From NCBI GenBank assembly GCA_965228265.1, contig OZ245804.1, forward strand, positions 2,666,001-2,730,000: a stretch of DNA of 64,000 nt, given 5' to 3'. Position numbers and translations under genes: made by a program. Under the pieces are notes generated by a model. That model was not told the DNA's origin. It did not search any database and saw nothing but the letters and a program-made list of their open reading frames with translations. Numbering within the stretch: position 1 is the first letter of the stretch; each line of letters begins with the position of its first letter. Below are positions 28,043 to 35,843 of the stretch, one piece after another. Origin of the DNA: GCA-2732755 sp965228265 (GTDB taxonomy: Bacteria; Planctomycetota; Phycisphaerae; Phycisphaerales; UBA1924).

Positions 28043-28879
28043 TCAGCCCTCTTCGTCCGCCACTTCCAGGACAGCGACCTCGGTCACCGGCTGCGTCACC
28101 ACGCCCGGCATCGCCGCCTCCAGATCGCCAGCCAGATCCAGCCCGTCCGCCTGCCACGCGTCGAGCAGATCCGCCAGCAGCACACTCGCTTCATCGCCCA
28201 GCGTCAGCTCCGCCAATTCGCCCTCATCCACCGACAGGGCGCGCCTCGCCGACCACTCGGCTCTGGCCGTGTCGTCGAGCTGCGCACTGGCCAGCGCAAA
28301 GCCCAGCTTGGCCACCGCATCCTCCGGGGCCTTCGAGGCCGCCAGCGCAAAGAACCCCTGCGCCCTGTTCGCCTCGCCCTCTTCGAGCAGCTCCCAAGCC
28401 TGCGTCAGACGGTCCTTGGCCGCGACCGTGTCCTTCACCTCGGGCGTGCGATTCACCGGGCGATCGTGGGTCGAAGCCACCGTCACCGCCGCCGGCATGG
28501 ACCCGCCAAGATCCACCTCGCTCCACCCGCGATCATGCCCCCGCCCATGGTCCCGGCCGTGACCGCGGTCATGCCCACGATGCCGGTCATACCTGTGGTG
28601 GTATCGCCTCGGCGTGTCATACCGGTACCCGTACGAGTGCCACGTCGGGGCGTACCAACCCGTGTACCCGCCCCACGACGTGCCGCATCTATCCCGGTAC
28701 GAATACACCGGCCGGTAGCAACCCCAGGAACTGCCGATCGAGATTCCGGTCGAGAACCCGATCCCCGAGCCACAGAACCCGATCGACGAGCCCAGACCCA
28801 CATGGAACCGGATGTCCGCGTTGGCGCTCCCGGCCGAGGCCAGTGCAGCGACAACAACGAGCGATGCAAGCTTCTTCAT
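28043..28879 (-). CDS. Exported His/Arg/Tyr-rich protein with helical C-terminus
   Basis: A 278-residue protein with a signal peptide (MKKLASLVVVAALASAGSAN), a Gly/Ser-rich stretch, then a very basic His/Arg/Tyr/Asp segment (such as RYHHRYDRHRGHDRGHGRDH) that could bind metal or acidic polymers. The C-terminal 120 residues look like TPR-type helices (LTQAWELLEEGEANRAQGFF). AAGGAGG lies 7 bases before the ATG. A strong promoter with an overlapping palindrome sits just upstream, and a small gene is divergent. I do not recognise the family. Confidence 0.82.
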   Translation of the reverse strand: MKKLASLVVVAALASAGSANADIRFHVGLGSSIGFCGSGIGFSTGISIGSSWGCYRPVYSYRDRCGTSWGGYTGWYAPTWHSYGYRYDTPRRYHHRYDRHRGHDRGHGRDHGRGHDRGWSEVDLGGSMPAAVTVASTHDRPVNRTPEVKDTVAAKDRLTQAWELLEEGEANRAQGFFALAASKAPEDAVAKLGFALASAQLDDTARAEWSARRALSVDEGELAELTLGDEASVLLADLLDAWQADGLDLAGDLEAAMPGVVTQPVTEVAVLEVADEEG

Positions 28880-28912
28880 GACCGAACCTCCTTCAATTGA
28901 GACGATCCGCAA

Positions 28913-28944
28913 GTAAGTATATACAAACTTACACCGGGTTGCAA
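28913..28944 (-). promoter_or_regulatory. Strong promoter with overlapping operator-like palindrome
   Basis: On the minus strand TTGCAA (28939-28944), 17 bases, TATACT (28916-28921). The inverted repeat GTAAGT...ACTTAC (28913-28932, 8-base spacer) covers the -10 and the 3' part of the spacer, as a repressor site would. It drives the His-rich protein gene, whose ATG is 36 bases further on. Confidence 0.6.
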
Positions 28945-28981
28945 GGACAATCTCCTGTACGCATCAGGTCTCATAAGTTTG

Positions 28982-29000
28982 CAGATCTTGCCAAGATCTG
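28982..29000. promoter_or_regulatory. 19-bp palindromic operator candidate
   Basis: CAGATCTTG-C-CAAGATCTG is a perfect inverted repeat with 9-base arms. It fills the gap between a possible plus-strand -35 TTGCAG (28979-28984) and a weak -10 TAGGCT (29002-29007), 17 bases apart. No T tract follows, so it is not a terminator. It probably controls the 55-codon gene at 29064. Confidence 0.55.
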
Positions 29001-29063
29001 GTAGGCTGGGTCACGTTGATCGGGTACCACTCGGTGCCTGTAGACAATGAAGGGAGGTCCTCA

Positions 29064-29231
29064 ATGGTTGATCTACCCCCAGAAGACGCTGTCAATCTCT
29101 CGCTCGAGGCCGCGCTGTACGACTCCAAGTCGGGTCGGTTCAGCAAGCCCGCCTCGCAGACCAAAGAGAACGACAGCAAAGAGCAGGCTGCCAACTCTGA
29201 GCAGACCATGCAGCAGCGCCCCAAGAACTGA
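29064..29231 (+). CDS. Small hydrophilic protein, 55 aa, unknown
   Basis: A 55-codon frame starting MVDLPPEDAVNLSLEAALYD, with AGGGAGGT 6 bases before its ATG, one of the best ribosome binding sites in the window. The product is acidic at the start and Lys/Gln/Asn-rich at the end, with no cysteine, signal peptide or membrane segment. Base composition is lower in GC than its neighbours. A palindrome-bearing promoter region lies upstream. I do not recognise it; a small stress or regulatory protein is possible but unproven. Confidence 0.6.
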   Translation: MVDLPPEDAVNLSLEAALYDSKSGRFSKPASQTKENDSKEQAANSEQTMQQRPKN

Positions 29232-29409
29232 CCTCCTCAGGCCGGTTCAGGAGCGATCGACACCCTGTTTGTATTCGGGGCCACGTGTTCGGAGCCAAGC
29301 GTTCGGGATCAGATTCCCCATGGCGCTCTCGCTGCGCGCCCGACTTGGGGCCGATCTGTCCGATTGGGTGCTTTACGAGCCAGAGCCGTTCGGGCCAGAG
29401 CCGCACGAA

Positions 29410-29874
29410 TTACAGCAGCTCGACGATCTCAAACTGCTTCACGCCCCTTGGCGCATCCACACGGATCACCTCGCCCACGCGTGATTTGAGCAGCGCCTGG
29501 CCCATCGGCGAATTCACCGAGACCTCCACGTGCTCGCTCATCGCGTTGCCTGAGAGCTCACCCACGAGCCTGTACGTGTCGTCGTCGCCCCGCTTGAGGT
29601 CCTTCAGACGCACGATCGAGCCGATGAACACCACACCGGCCGCCTGCTTCGAGGAATCGATCACCTGCGCGTGCTGGAGCTTCTCCTCGAGGCGACGGAT
29701 CTCCGCCTCCTCCATGCCCTGCTGCTCGCGAGCGGCGTGATACTCCGCGTTCTCCTTGAGATCACCCAGCGCCCTCGCCTCGGCGATCCGCTCCGAGATC
29801 CGAGGACGGTTGTCGCGCAGATCCTTCAGACGCTTCTCGAGTTGGGCCTTCTCTTCGGCTGTGATGAGTTCCAT
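29410..29874 (-). CDS. greA: Transcription elongation factor GreA
   Basis: A 154-residue factor that enters the RNA polymerase secondary channel and stimulates cleavage of backtracked RNA. The N-terminal coiled coil starts MELITAEEKAQLEKRLKDL and carries the acidic tip in LGDLKENAEYHAAREQQG (Asp and Glu present). The C-terminal FKBP-like domain ends MGQALLKSRVGEVIRVDAPR. Length is normal. The ATG at 29874 is chosen over the frame's upstream start because MELITAEE is the family start. It lies 61 bp after a membrane protein gene on the same strand. Confidence 0.97.
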   Translation of the reverse strand: MELITAEEKAQLEKRLKDLRDNRPRISERIAEARALGDLKENAEYHAAREQQGMEEAEIRRLEEKLQHAQVIDSSKQAAGVVFIGSIVRLKDLKRGDDDTYRLVGELSGNAMSEHVEVSVNSPMGQALLKSRVGEVIRVDAPRGVKQFEIVELL

Positions 29875-29935
29875 GGCCAGGTGGTCTCCGTATCCATAGG
29901 AACGGACCCGAAAAAACGGGCCCGCAGCGGTCAAC

Positions 29936-30820
29936 TTAGGCGGAATCCGCTCGCGATGCCACTCCCCCCCGTGTGGTGGACCGCCAGATCGCGACCAGTA
30001 TCCACGATGACACCGCCAGACACGCCGTCATCCACGCCGCACGCCAGTGCGAAGCCCCCACGATCGCGTGACGCCCCGTCCAGATCCGCTCCTTGAGCAG
30101 CTCCCACGGAGCCGTCAGTGGCGACGACATCCGCAGCAGCAACTCCAGATCCGAAGACGTCCCACGACCGATCGACTGGAGACACATCAGAATCATCGGC
30201 CCTGCCCCAACAACCGACAGGATCGAGATCATCCAGAGCGTCCGCTCGAGACCGGGCCTCACACCCATGTCCGCCTCCAACGGCCCCTCGAACGTCCGAA
30301 CCACCCGCCCCGGCCCGAGCGCCACCGCCAAGAACGCCCCCACGATGAGCGCCCACGAGACAATGAGCACAGCCGTCGCCGCGACCGCCCCGACCGTCCA
30401 ACCCGTGATGATCGCCTGAGGCCAGAGCACCGCCTGCAACGGCACCAGCAGGATCACCAGATCCTTGGCGACCACCGTCGGCCCGCCCGCGATCGCGCTC
30501 ACCTGGGAGAGCCGAACCATGGGCCAGAGCACCGTGATCCCGATCGTGATCACCGTAATCAGCCGGCGCGCCCCCTCGCGGTACCCCTCCGCCGTCACGC
30601 GGACCGGATCGCCGAGCGTCATAAAGACAAGCAGCGTCGAAACGAGCAGGAAGATCATCCAGAGCACCGCAAAGCCGCGCGGCTCGCCGCGACGATGCGC
30701 CCACGGATCCGGCGAGTCCTTCGGCGCTACCAGCCCGATGTGCTCGGCCCACTCACGGACCGCGCGACGATGCCCCGCTCGCTCCGGACCCGACGGCTGG
30801 ATGGGACCTTGATCGTCCAC
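29936..30820 (-). CDS. Polytopic membrane protein downstream of ftsQ-like gene
   Basis: A 294-residue membrane protein with a hydrophilic N-terminus (about 1-48) and about six helices, the first being GFAVLWMIFLLVSTLLVFMT. No motif that I recognise. The GTG start (30820) lies 19 bases after the ftsQ-like stop, so it ends the murC-murB-ddl-ftsQ transcript, and greA follows 61 bp later. A link to the cell envelope is suggested only by position. Confidence 0.78.
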   Translation of the reverse strand: MDDQGPIQPSGPERAGHRRAVREWAEHIGLVAPKDSPDPWAHRRGEPRGFAVLWMIFLLVSTLLVFMTLGDPVRVTAEGYREGARRLITVITIGITVLWPMVRLSQVSAIAGGPTVVAKDLVILLVPLQAVLWPQAIITGWTVGAVAATAVLIVSWALIVGAFLAVALGPGRVVRTFEGPLEADMGVRPGLERTLWMISILSVVGAGPMILMCLQSIGRGTSSDLELLLRMSSPLTAPWELLKERIWTGRHAIVGASHWRAAWMTACLAVSSWILVAIWRSTTRGGVASRADSA

Positions 30821-30839
30821 TCAAAGAATCTTGGGAGCG

Positions 30840-31751
30840 TCAGGGGGTGTCTTCCACCAAAATCGGCCCCGAACTGACATCGATCAGCTTGCGCCCCGCG
30901 TCAATCCGACGCCCGAAATCCGGGTGCTGACGCAGGTACGTCAACTGACGCAGCTTCCCCTCCGTGCTCACCGCGTCCGGCACGGGGTCGCTTGGCATTC
31001 GGCCCCAGATGATCCGGTTGCCCGCATCGGTCAGGATGATGAGCCTGCGGAACCGCGGAAACTGCGAAACGTCGATCCCGCGGACCTGATCCGCGCCCCG
31101 TGTCCCGGGCAGACGCGCGTGGAGCAGGTTCAAAAGCTCGAGCCCCGCCTGGATGGATTCGTTCTCCCACTTCTGCCCGGGCACGACAGCCAGTGGATTG
31201 GCATCCCTGGCCCCGACGATGACAGGGAAGGGCGAGAAGTCCGCGCGCCAGCTCGCCTTGAGACGCCGGCCGTCGGTCGCGATGAGGTAATCGTGCGCGC
31301 CGTCGCGCACCACCGCGCCGGGCGAACGCCAGCGGGCCTTGATCTCGATCACGCCCTCGTCGAGCCTGTTGATGGCGTCAATATGACTCACCCACCCACT
31401 TCGGGCGAGCCAGACGCCCAGCTCATCGAGCGTGCGCGCCGAGAAGGGGCCCGAGTGATTCCCCACGATCTCGTAGGCATCATCGAGCAGATCTTTCTGA
31501 ACAGCCTGCGGGGGCCAGTTCACGTTCTGGTCGCCCGAGACCGCATCGGGCCAGTGGATCCGCACCGTGGGCGGGCCGTCGGCTGCGATCTCGGCTGCTC
31601 GGCTGTCGGCGAAGCTGATGCCCACACCCATCCCGACCGTGAGCACCACGCCCGTCAGGACGATGCTGATCACGTTGGCGGTGATGTGGTCGTAGACCCA
31701 CTCGGTGATGCGTTCCCGAGCGGTCGGGGGCTTTCTGCGTTTCCTGGCCAT
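30840..31751 (-). CDS. ftsQ: FtsQ/DivIB-like cell division protein
   Basis: A 303-residue protein with a basic cytoplasmic start (MARKRRKPPTARERITEWVY), one membrane helix (about 25-46, VISIVLTGVVLTVGMGVGIS) and a periplasmic part of about 255 residues. This is the FtsQ/DivIB topology, and WLARSGWVSHIDAINRLDEG followed by VIEIKARWRSPGAVVRDG resembles the POTRA-to-beta region. Similarity is weak enough that the call relies partly on its place directly after murC, murB and ddl, the classical dcw order. The ATG at 31751 has no clear Shine-Dalgarno sequence and is 18 bases after the ddl stop. No ftsA or ftsZ follows. Confidence 0.72.
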   Translation of the reverse strand: MARKRRKPPTARERITEWVYDHITANVISIVLTGVVLTVGMGVGISFADSRAAEIAADGPPTVRIHWPDAVSGDQNVNWPPQAVQKDLLDDAYEIVGNHSGPFSARTLDELGVWLARSGWVSHIDAINRLDEGVIEIKARWRSPGAVVRDGAHDYLIATDGRRLKASWRADFSPFPVIVGARDANPLAVVPGQKWENESIQAGLELLNLLHARLPGTRGADQVRGIDVSQFPRFRRLIILTDAGNRIIWGRMPSDPVPDAVSTEGKLRQLTYLRQHPDFGRRIDAGRKLIDVSSGPILVEDTP

Positions 31752-31769
31752 ATGCAACAGAGGGTCGGG

Positions 31770-32717
31770 TCAGGGGGCCGTTTCGCTTGAATGCAGAGCC
31801 CCGGATCGCCCCTTTGCGCCCGTCAGGGCCTCTTGCACGAGATGGGCGCACAATTCGTGCATCTCCATCCCGGTCCGCCTGGCCGCCTGGGGCACCAGCG
31901 AGTGCGAGGTGAAGCCCGGCATGGTGTTGATCTCGAGCAGCCAGTGCCGACCGGCCTCGTCGATGATGTAGTCCGCCCTGCACAGATGACGCACCCCGAT
32001 CGCGCCGGCGAGCTTCAGGGTGTCCGCCTGAATGGGGGCTGCGTCGATGCCCCCGGGGTCAACGGTGTAGACCGTGTCGTCACGCTTGTACTTGGCCTCG
32101 TAGTCGTACACCCCCTCGGCGGGTGCGATCTCGATAAGGGGCAGCGCCACCAGCTTGCCATCCTTTGCGATCAGCGGCGAAGAGACCTCGCGCCCTTTGA
32201 TCAGCCGCTCGACCATCGTCACCTGCCCCGGGTGGGCCCGCAGATCCTGCTTGGCAAACGCGACGGCCTGGTCGACATCCTCCGGCGTCCGGCAGATCGA
32301 GAGGCCGACACTCGATCCCTCGAGCGCGGGTTTCATGACCAGCGGCGGCTCCATCGCGACGCGGTCGTTGTGGTTGTACAGACACGCGGGGGGCGTGCGG
32401 ATGCCGAGCTTCGCGGCTTCGAGCTTGGCCGCGATCTTGTCCATGCACGTGCGAGCCGCGAGTGGCCCGCAACCGACGTAGGGGCGCCCGTCGCGCTCGA
32501 GGATGTCCTGCAGCGGGCCGCCCTCGCCCCACCGGCCGTGGAGCACGGGGAAGACGACATCGCCGGCGATGTGCGCGAGATTGTCGAGTTGGTCGATGAT
32601 GTGAAGCTCGGCCTTCAGCCCCGCATCGCTCAGCGCTTTGGCGACGGCTGTGGAGCTCTCGATGGAGACTTCGCGCTCCATGTCCGGGCCGCCACCGAGG
32701 ACCGCGACGTGTGTCAC
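31770..32717 (-). CDS. ddl: D-alanine--D-alanine ligase
   Basis: Joins two D-alanines with ATP to make the dipeptide for the peptidoglycan stem. The 315 residues show the ATP-grasp plan: VAVLGGGPDMEREVSIES at the start, FPVLHGRWGEGGPLQ, ACLYNHNDRV, EGSSVGLSI and the Mg-binding LLEINTMPGFTSHSLVPQAA. The GTG at 32717 overlaps the murB stop as GTGA, with GGAG 9 bases before it. The much longer open frame upstream is the murB gene read in another frame. It follows murB in the murC-murB-ddl-ftsQ operon. Confidence 0.95.
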   Translation of the reverse strand: MTHVAVLGGGPDMEREVSIESSTAVAKALSDAGLKAELHIIDQLDNLAHIAGDVVFPVLHGRWGEGGPLQDILERDGRPYVGCGPLAARTCMDKIAAKLEAAKLGIRTPPACLYNHNDRVAMEPPLVMKPALEGSSVGLSICRTPEDVDQAVAFAKQDLRAHPGQVTMVERLIKGREVSSPLIAKDGKLVALPLIEIAPAEGVYDYEAKYKRDDTVYTVDPGGIDAAPIQADTLKLAGAIGVRHLCRADYIIDEAGRHWLLEINTMPGFTSHSLVPQAARRTGMEMHELCAHLVQEALTGAKGRSGALHSSETAP

Positions 32718-33628
32718 GACGATCTTCTCCAGACGACGACTTCGGTCTCGAGCTGGACGTCGAAGCGGTCGTGGACGAGCTTCTGGACTTTCTCGATGAG
32801 GCAGAGAATGTCGGAGGCGCTGGCGCCCGGGCTTGTCTCGATGAAGTTGGCGTGGCGCGCACTGACGACGCAGGGGCCACAGGACACCCCCTTGCCCCCG
32901 GCGCGGTCGATGAGCATGCCGGCCCCGACGCGCTGGTGCGCCTGACCGATGCCTTCGAGATCGTGGCGGAGAACGGGGTTGCGGAAGACGCACCCGCATG
33001 TCTTGGCGGCCAGCGGCTGGGTGCGGGCCTTCTGGTCCATGATCTCTTTGAGACGGTTTCGCGCCGCCTCGGGATCGCCCGGGGTGAGCTGGAGCTCGAC
33101 CTCGGTGATGATGAGATCGAACAGCCCGCTGGTGCGGTAGGCGTAGGCGATGTTCTCGCGCGGGATATGGACGATCTCGCCCTGCTTGTTGAGGGCGGTA
33201 ACGGATTTGACGACGTCGGCCATCTGCCCGTACGCGCCGCCCGCGTTCATGAACGCGGCCCCGCCGAGCGATGCGGGGACACCGATCAGGCCCTCGATGC
33301 CGGTGAGCCCTGTGCGCACACAGGCGTGGATGAGTTTGGCAAGGTCGGCCCCGCCGCCGGCGGTGACGATGCCCGTGGACTCGTTGATCTCGACGTTGCG
33401 GAAGGCCGAGTGGTCGAGCTTGACCACGAGTTCGGAGACGCCCGCGTCATCGACGAGCAGGTTCGCGCCGTCGCCCAGGACGCGGAGGTCGGGCTCGGCG
33501 TTCAGGCAGGCCTGGAGTTCTTCGATGGAGGTCGGGTGCGCCATGCGATCGGCGCGGCCGCCGACTTTGAAGTAGGTCGGGATGGGCGCGTCGCGCTCGA
33601 TCTCGGGCAGTGTTGCGGTGCGGGCCAT
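32714..33628 (-). CDS. murB: UDP-N-acetylmuramate dehydrogenase
   Basis: Reduces the enolpyruvyl group of UDP-GlcNAc-enolpyruvate with NADPH and FAD to give UDP-MurNAc. The 304 residues include the FAD-binding LRVLGDGANLLVDDAGVSEL, IGVPASLGGAAFMNAGGAYG, substrate-binding AYRTSGL, and the C-terminal CGPCVVSARHANFIE. The proton-donor position, Ser in the well-studied enzymes, reads Cys here (GCVFRNP); such cysteine variants occur in other bacteria. The murC stop and the murB ATG share one base (TGATG), and the murB stop overlaps the ddl start. Confidence 0.96.
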   Translation of the reverse strand: MARTATLPEIERDAPIPTYFKVGGRADRMAHPTSIEELQACLNAEPDLRVLGDGANLLVDDAGVSELVVKLDHSAFRNVEINESTGIVTAGGGADLAKLIHACVRTGLTGIEGLIGVPASLGGAAFMNAGGAYGQMADVVKSVTALNKQGEIVHIPRENIAYAYRTSGLFDLIITEVELQLTPGDPEAARNRLKEIMDQKARTQPLAAKTCGCVFRNPVLRHDLEGIGQAHQRVGAGMLIDRAGGKGVSCGPCVVSARHANFIETSPGASASDILCLIEKVQKLVHDRFDVQLETEVVVWRRSS

Positions 33629-35157
33629 CAGGCGTGTGCTCCCTCGGTCACGGGGCTCGGGGCGCGTTCCATGAAGTTGCGGGCGATGGTCCAGACGGGG
33701 CCGGCGCCCATGACGACGAGCAGGTCGCCCGGCTGGGCGATGTCGTCGAGGTGTTCGGTGATCGCGTCGAAGGGGTAGAGGTGCATCGCGCGGGTGCCCC
33801 GGCTGCGGAGGCGGTCGACGAGATCGCCTGCGGAGACTTTCTGCTTCTCGGCCTCGGAGTCGCGGACGAAGTAGATGTGCGGGACGATCACGACGTCGGC
33901 CTGGCTGAACGCTGCGGCGAAGTCGTCGAGGAGGAAGCGAGTCCGCGAGTGCTGGTGCGGCTGGAAGACGCAGATGAGTCTGCCCCCGCGGTCGTGCGGG
34001 CGTTCGTGCTGGCGCAGGGCGCGGAGGGTCATCTCGACCTCGGTCGGGTGGTGGCCGTAGTCGTCGTAGACCCGGACCGAGCCGCCCGTGACGAGCGGGC
34101 GGTCGCCGATGAGTTCGAGACGACGCCCGATGCCCTTGAAGTTCTTGAACGCCTGGACGATGGCCAGGCGGTCGGCGCCGAGCGAGTCGGCCAGTGCGAA
34201 GGCCATCGCGGAGTTGAGGGCCGAGTGATCTCCCGGCATGGGGCAGGTGTACTCGGCAGCGGTCTCGCCCTTGTAGCGCAGGTGCACGCGGCGGGTCTCG
34301 GGGTCGAAGGCGATCGACCAGTCGGCGGCGGGGTTGAAGCCGATGGTCTCGATCTCGCAGTCGAGCCCGCTGGTGACGTCGCGGCGGTGGGCGTTGTCGT
34401 GCCCGATGATGAGCTTGCCGCCCATGCCCGGCTTGGTGGATGCGGGCGGGACGAGTTTGGCGAAGTTGTGGAACGCTTCGACGACGGCGTCAATCGAGCC
34501 GTAGATATCGAGGTGGTCCGCTTCGACGGATCCGATGGCTGCGATGCGCGGGGCGAGGTTGTGGAATGAGCGGTTGAACTCGCAGCCCTCGGCGAGCAGG
34601 AGCCCGGGCTGGCCGGCCAGCGGTCCCGAGGGGATACGGCTGGCGCCGAGTCGGAACCCGGTGGCGTTGCCCTTGGAGTCGAGCAGGTGGGGGCAGGTCG
34701 CGCCGACGATGACGCTCGGGTCGAGTCCGGCTTCGATGAGGGCGGCCGAGAGCATGGCGGTGGTCGTGCTCTTGCCGTGGGTCCCGGCGATGACGACGCC
34801 CGACATGGTGCGCATGGTCAGGCCGAGCGCCTCGGCGTAGGTGAAGACGGAGATGTCCTTGGTGGCGGCGTCGAGGACGAGCGGGTGATCGTGCTTGACG
34901 GCTGCGGAGATGATGACCGACCCGACGCCCTCGGGCAGTTCGGTGATGATCTGCTCGGTGGTGACGCTGATGCCCTCGGCGGTGAGGGCTTCGGTGGTCG
35001 GGCTGCGGGTGGAGTCGCTGCCTTCGATCGTGACACCCAGGGCGCGGAGCAGGCGGGCCAGGCCCGACATGCCGCACCCTCCGATGCCGATCATGTAGCA
35101 TGTGCCATTGGCGGCGGCGAGCGAGTCGAATCCGATATTGAGTGGGGTGTTCTGCAC
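33628..35157 (-). CDS. murC: UDP-N-acetylmuramate--L-alanine ligase
   Basis: Adds L-alanine to UDP-MurNAc with ATP, the first step of stem peptide synthesis. The roughly 509 residues show CYMIGIGGCGMSGLARLLRA (UDP-binding), VVIAGTHGKSTTTAML (P-loop), EGCEFNRSFHNL, and YDDYGHHPTEV and FQPHQHSRT in the C-terminal domain. The start is uncertain: GTG at 35157 (VQNTPLNIGF) fits the family length, but has no clear Shine-Dalgarno sequence. The frame stays open upstream to 35361, into the Nudix gene on the other strand. It is the first gene of the murC-murB-ddl-ftsQ operon and divergent from the Nudix gene. Confidence 0.94.
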   Translation of the reverse strand: MQNTPLNIGFDSLAAANGTCYMIGIGGCGMSGLARLLRALGVTIEGSDSTRSPTTEALTAEGISVTTEQIITELPEGVGSVIISAAVKHDHPLVLDAATKDISVFTYAEALGLTMRTMSGVVIAGTHGKSTTTAMLSAALIEAGLDPSVIVGATCPHLLDSKGNATGFRLGASRIPSGPLAGQPGLLLAEGCEFNRSFHNLAPRIAAIGSVEADHLDIYGSIDAVVEAFHNFAKLVPPASTKPGMGGKLIIGHDNAHRRDVTSGLDCEIETIGFNPAADWSIAFDPETRRVHLRYKGETAAEYTCPMPGDHSALNSAMAFALADSLGADRLAIVQAFKNFKGIGRRLELIGDRPLVTGGSVRVYDDYGHHPTEVEMTLRALRQHERPHDRGGRLICVFQPHQHSRTRFLLDDFAAAFSQADVVIVPHIYFVRDSEAEKQKVSAGDLVDRLRSRGTRAMHLYPFDAITEHLDDIAQPGDLLVVMGAGPVWTIARNFMERAPSPVTEGAHA

Positions 35158-35237
35158 GGCAAAGGAGCGTATCGGCGAATTGCCTGTCAACTCCTGAAAC
35201 GAGCGGGTTTGCGCGCAAACGACAGGTTGTGCATACG

Positions 35238-35807
35238 ATGCCCACGATGGAACACCCTGCCCTCCCGTACAAGCTGGCAACCCTCTGCGATATCCGCGAC
35301 GAGAAGGGCCGGATTCTGCTGCTGCATCGCCTGCGCGAGCCCAACAAGGGTTTGTGCTCACCGATCGGCGGCAAGCTTGAGATGACGACGGGTGAATCGC
35401 CTGCCCAGTGCGCCAAGCGCGAGATCATGGAGGAGGCGGGTCTGGACATCCCGATCTCCAGGCTTCACCTGATGGGGCTGATCTCGGAGCAGGCGTTCGA
35501 GGGCAAGGGGCACTGGCTGCTTTTCTACTACCGGGTGCTGGGATCCGTGGAGCTTGAGGCTCACGACATGCCCGAGGGGCGTCTGGAATGGCACCACCCG
35601 GACGAGCTGGACGGGCTGCCGTTGCCTGAAACGGACCGGAAGATCATCTGGCCCCTGGTCAGGCGTCACGAGGCGACCGGTCCCAAGGGGCGGCCGGGCT
35701 TCTTTGCGGCCCATGTGGACTGCCGGGGTCCTGAGATGACATGGACGGTTGAGGAGCAGTTTGACCCCCTGCCGGCCCAGCGTGCGGATCTCCGAGGGCT
35801 CGTGTGA
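35238..35807 (+). CDS. Nudix hydrolase with two-residue longer box
   Basis: A protein of about 189 residues (186 from the second ATG at 35247) with a Nudix domain for hydrolysis of a nucleoside diphosphate linked to another group. The box reads GGKLEMTTGESPAQCAKREI then MEEAGL: the ExxxxxxxREuxEExGu half is intact, but seven residues rather than five separate the glycine and the first glutamate. The catalytic REIMEE glutamates are present, so it is likely active. The last 40 residues (KGRPGFFAAHVDCRGPEMTW) are an extension. Substrate unknown. Divergent from murC. Confidence 0.9.
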   Translation: MPTMEHPALPYKLATLCDIRDEKGRILLLHRLREPNKGLCSPIGGKLEMTTGESPAQCAKREIMEEAGLDIPISRLHLMGLISEQAFEGKGHWLLFYYRVLGSVELEAHDMPEGRLEWHHPDELDGLPLPETDRKIIWPLVRRHEATGPKGRPGFFAAHVDCRGPEMTWTVEEQFDPLPAQRADLRGLV

Positions 35808-35843
35808 ACGAACAGTGCCCCCAAACCCGTATACTTGAGCGTG

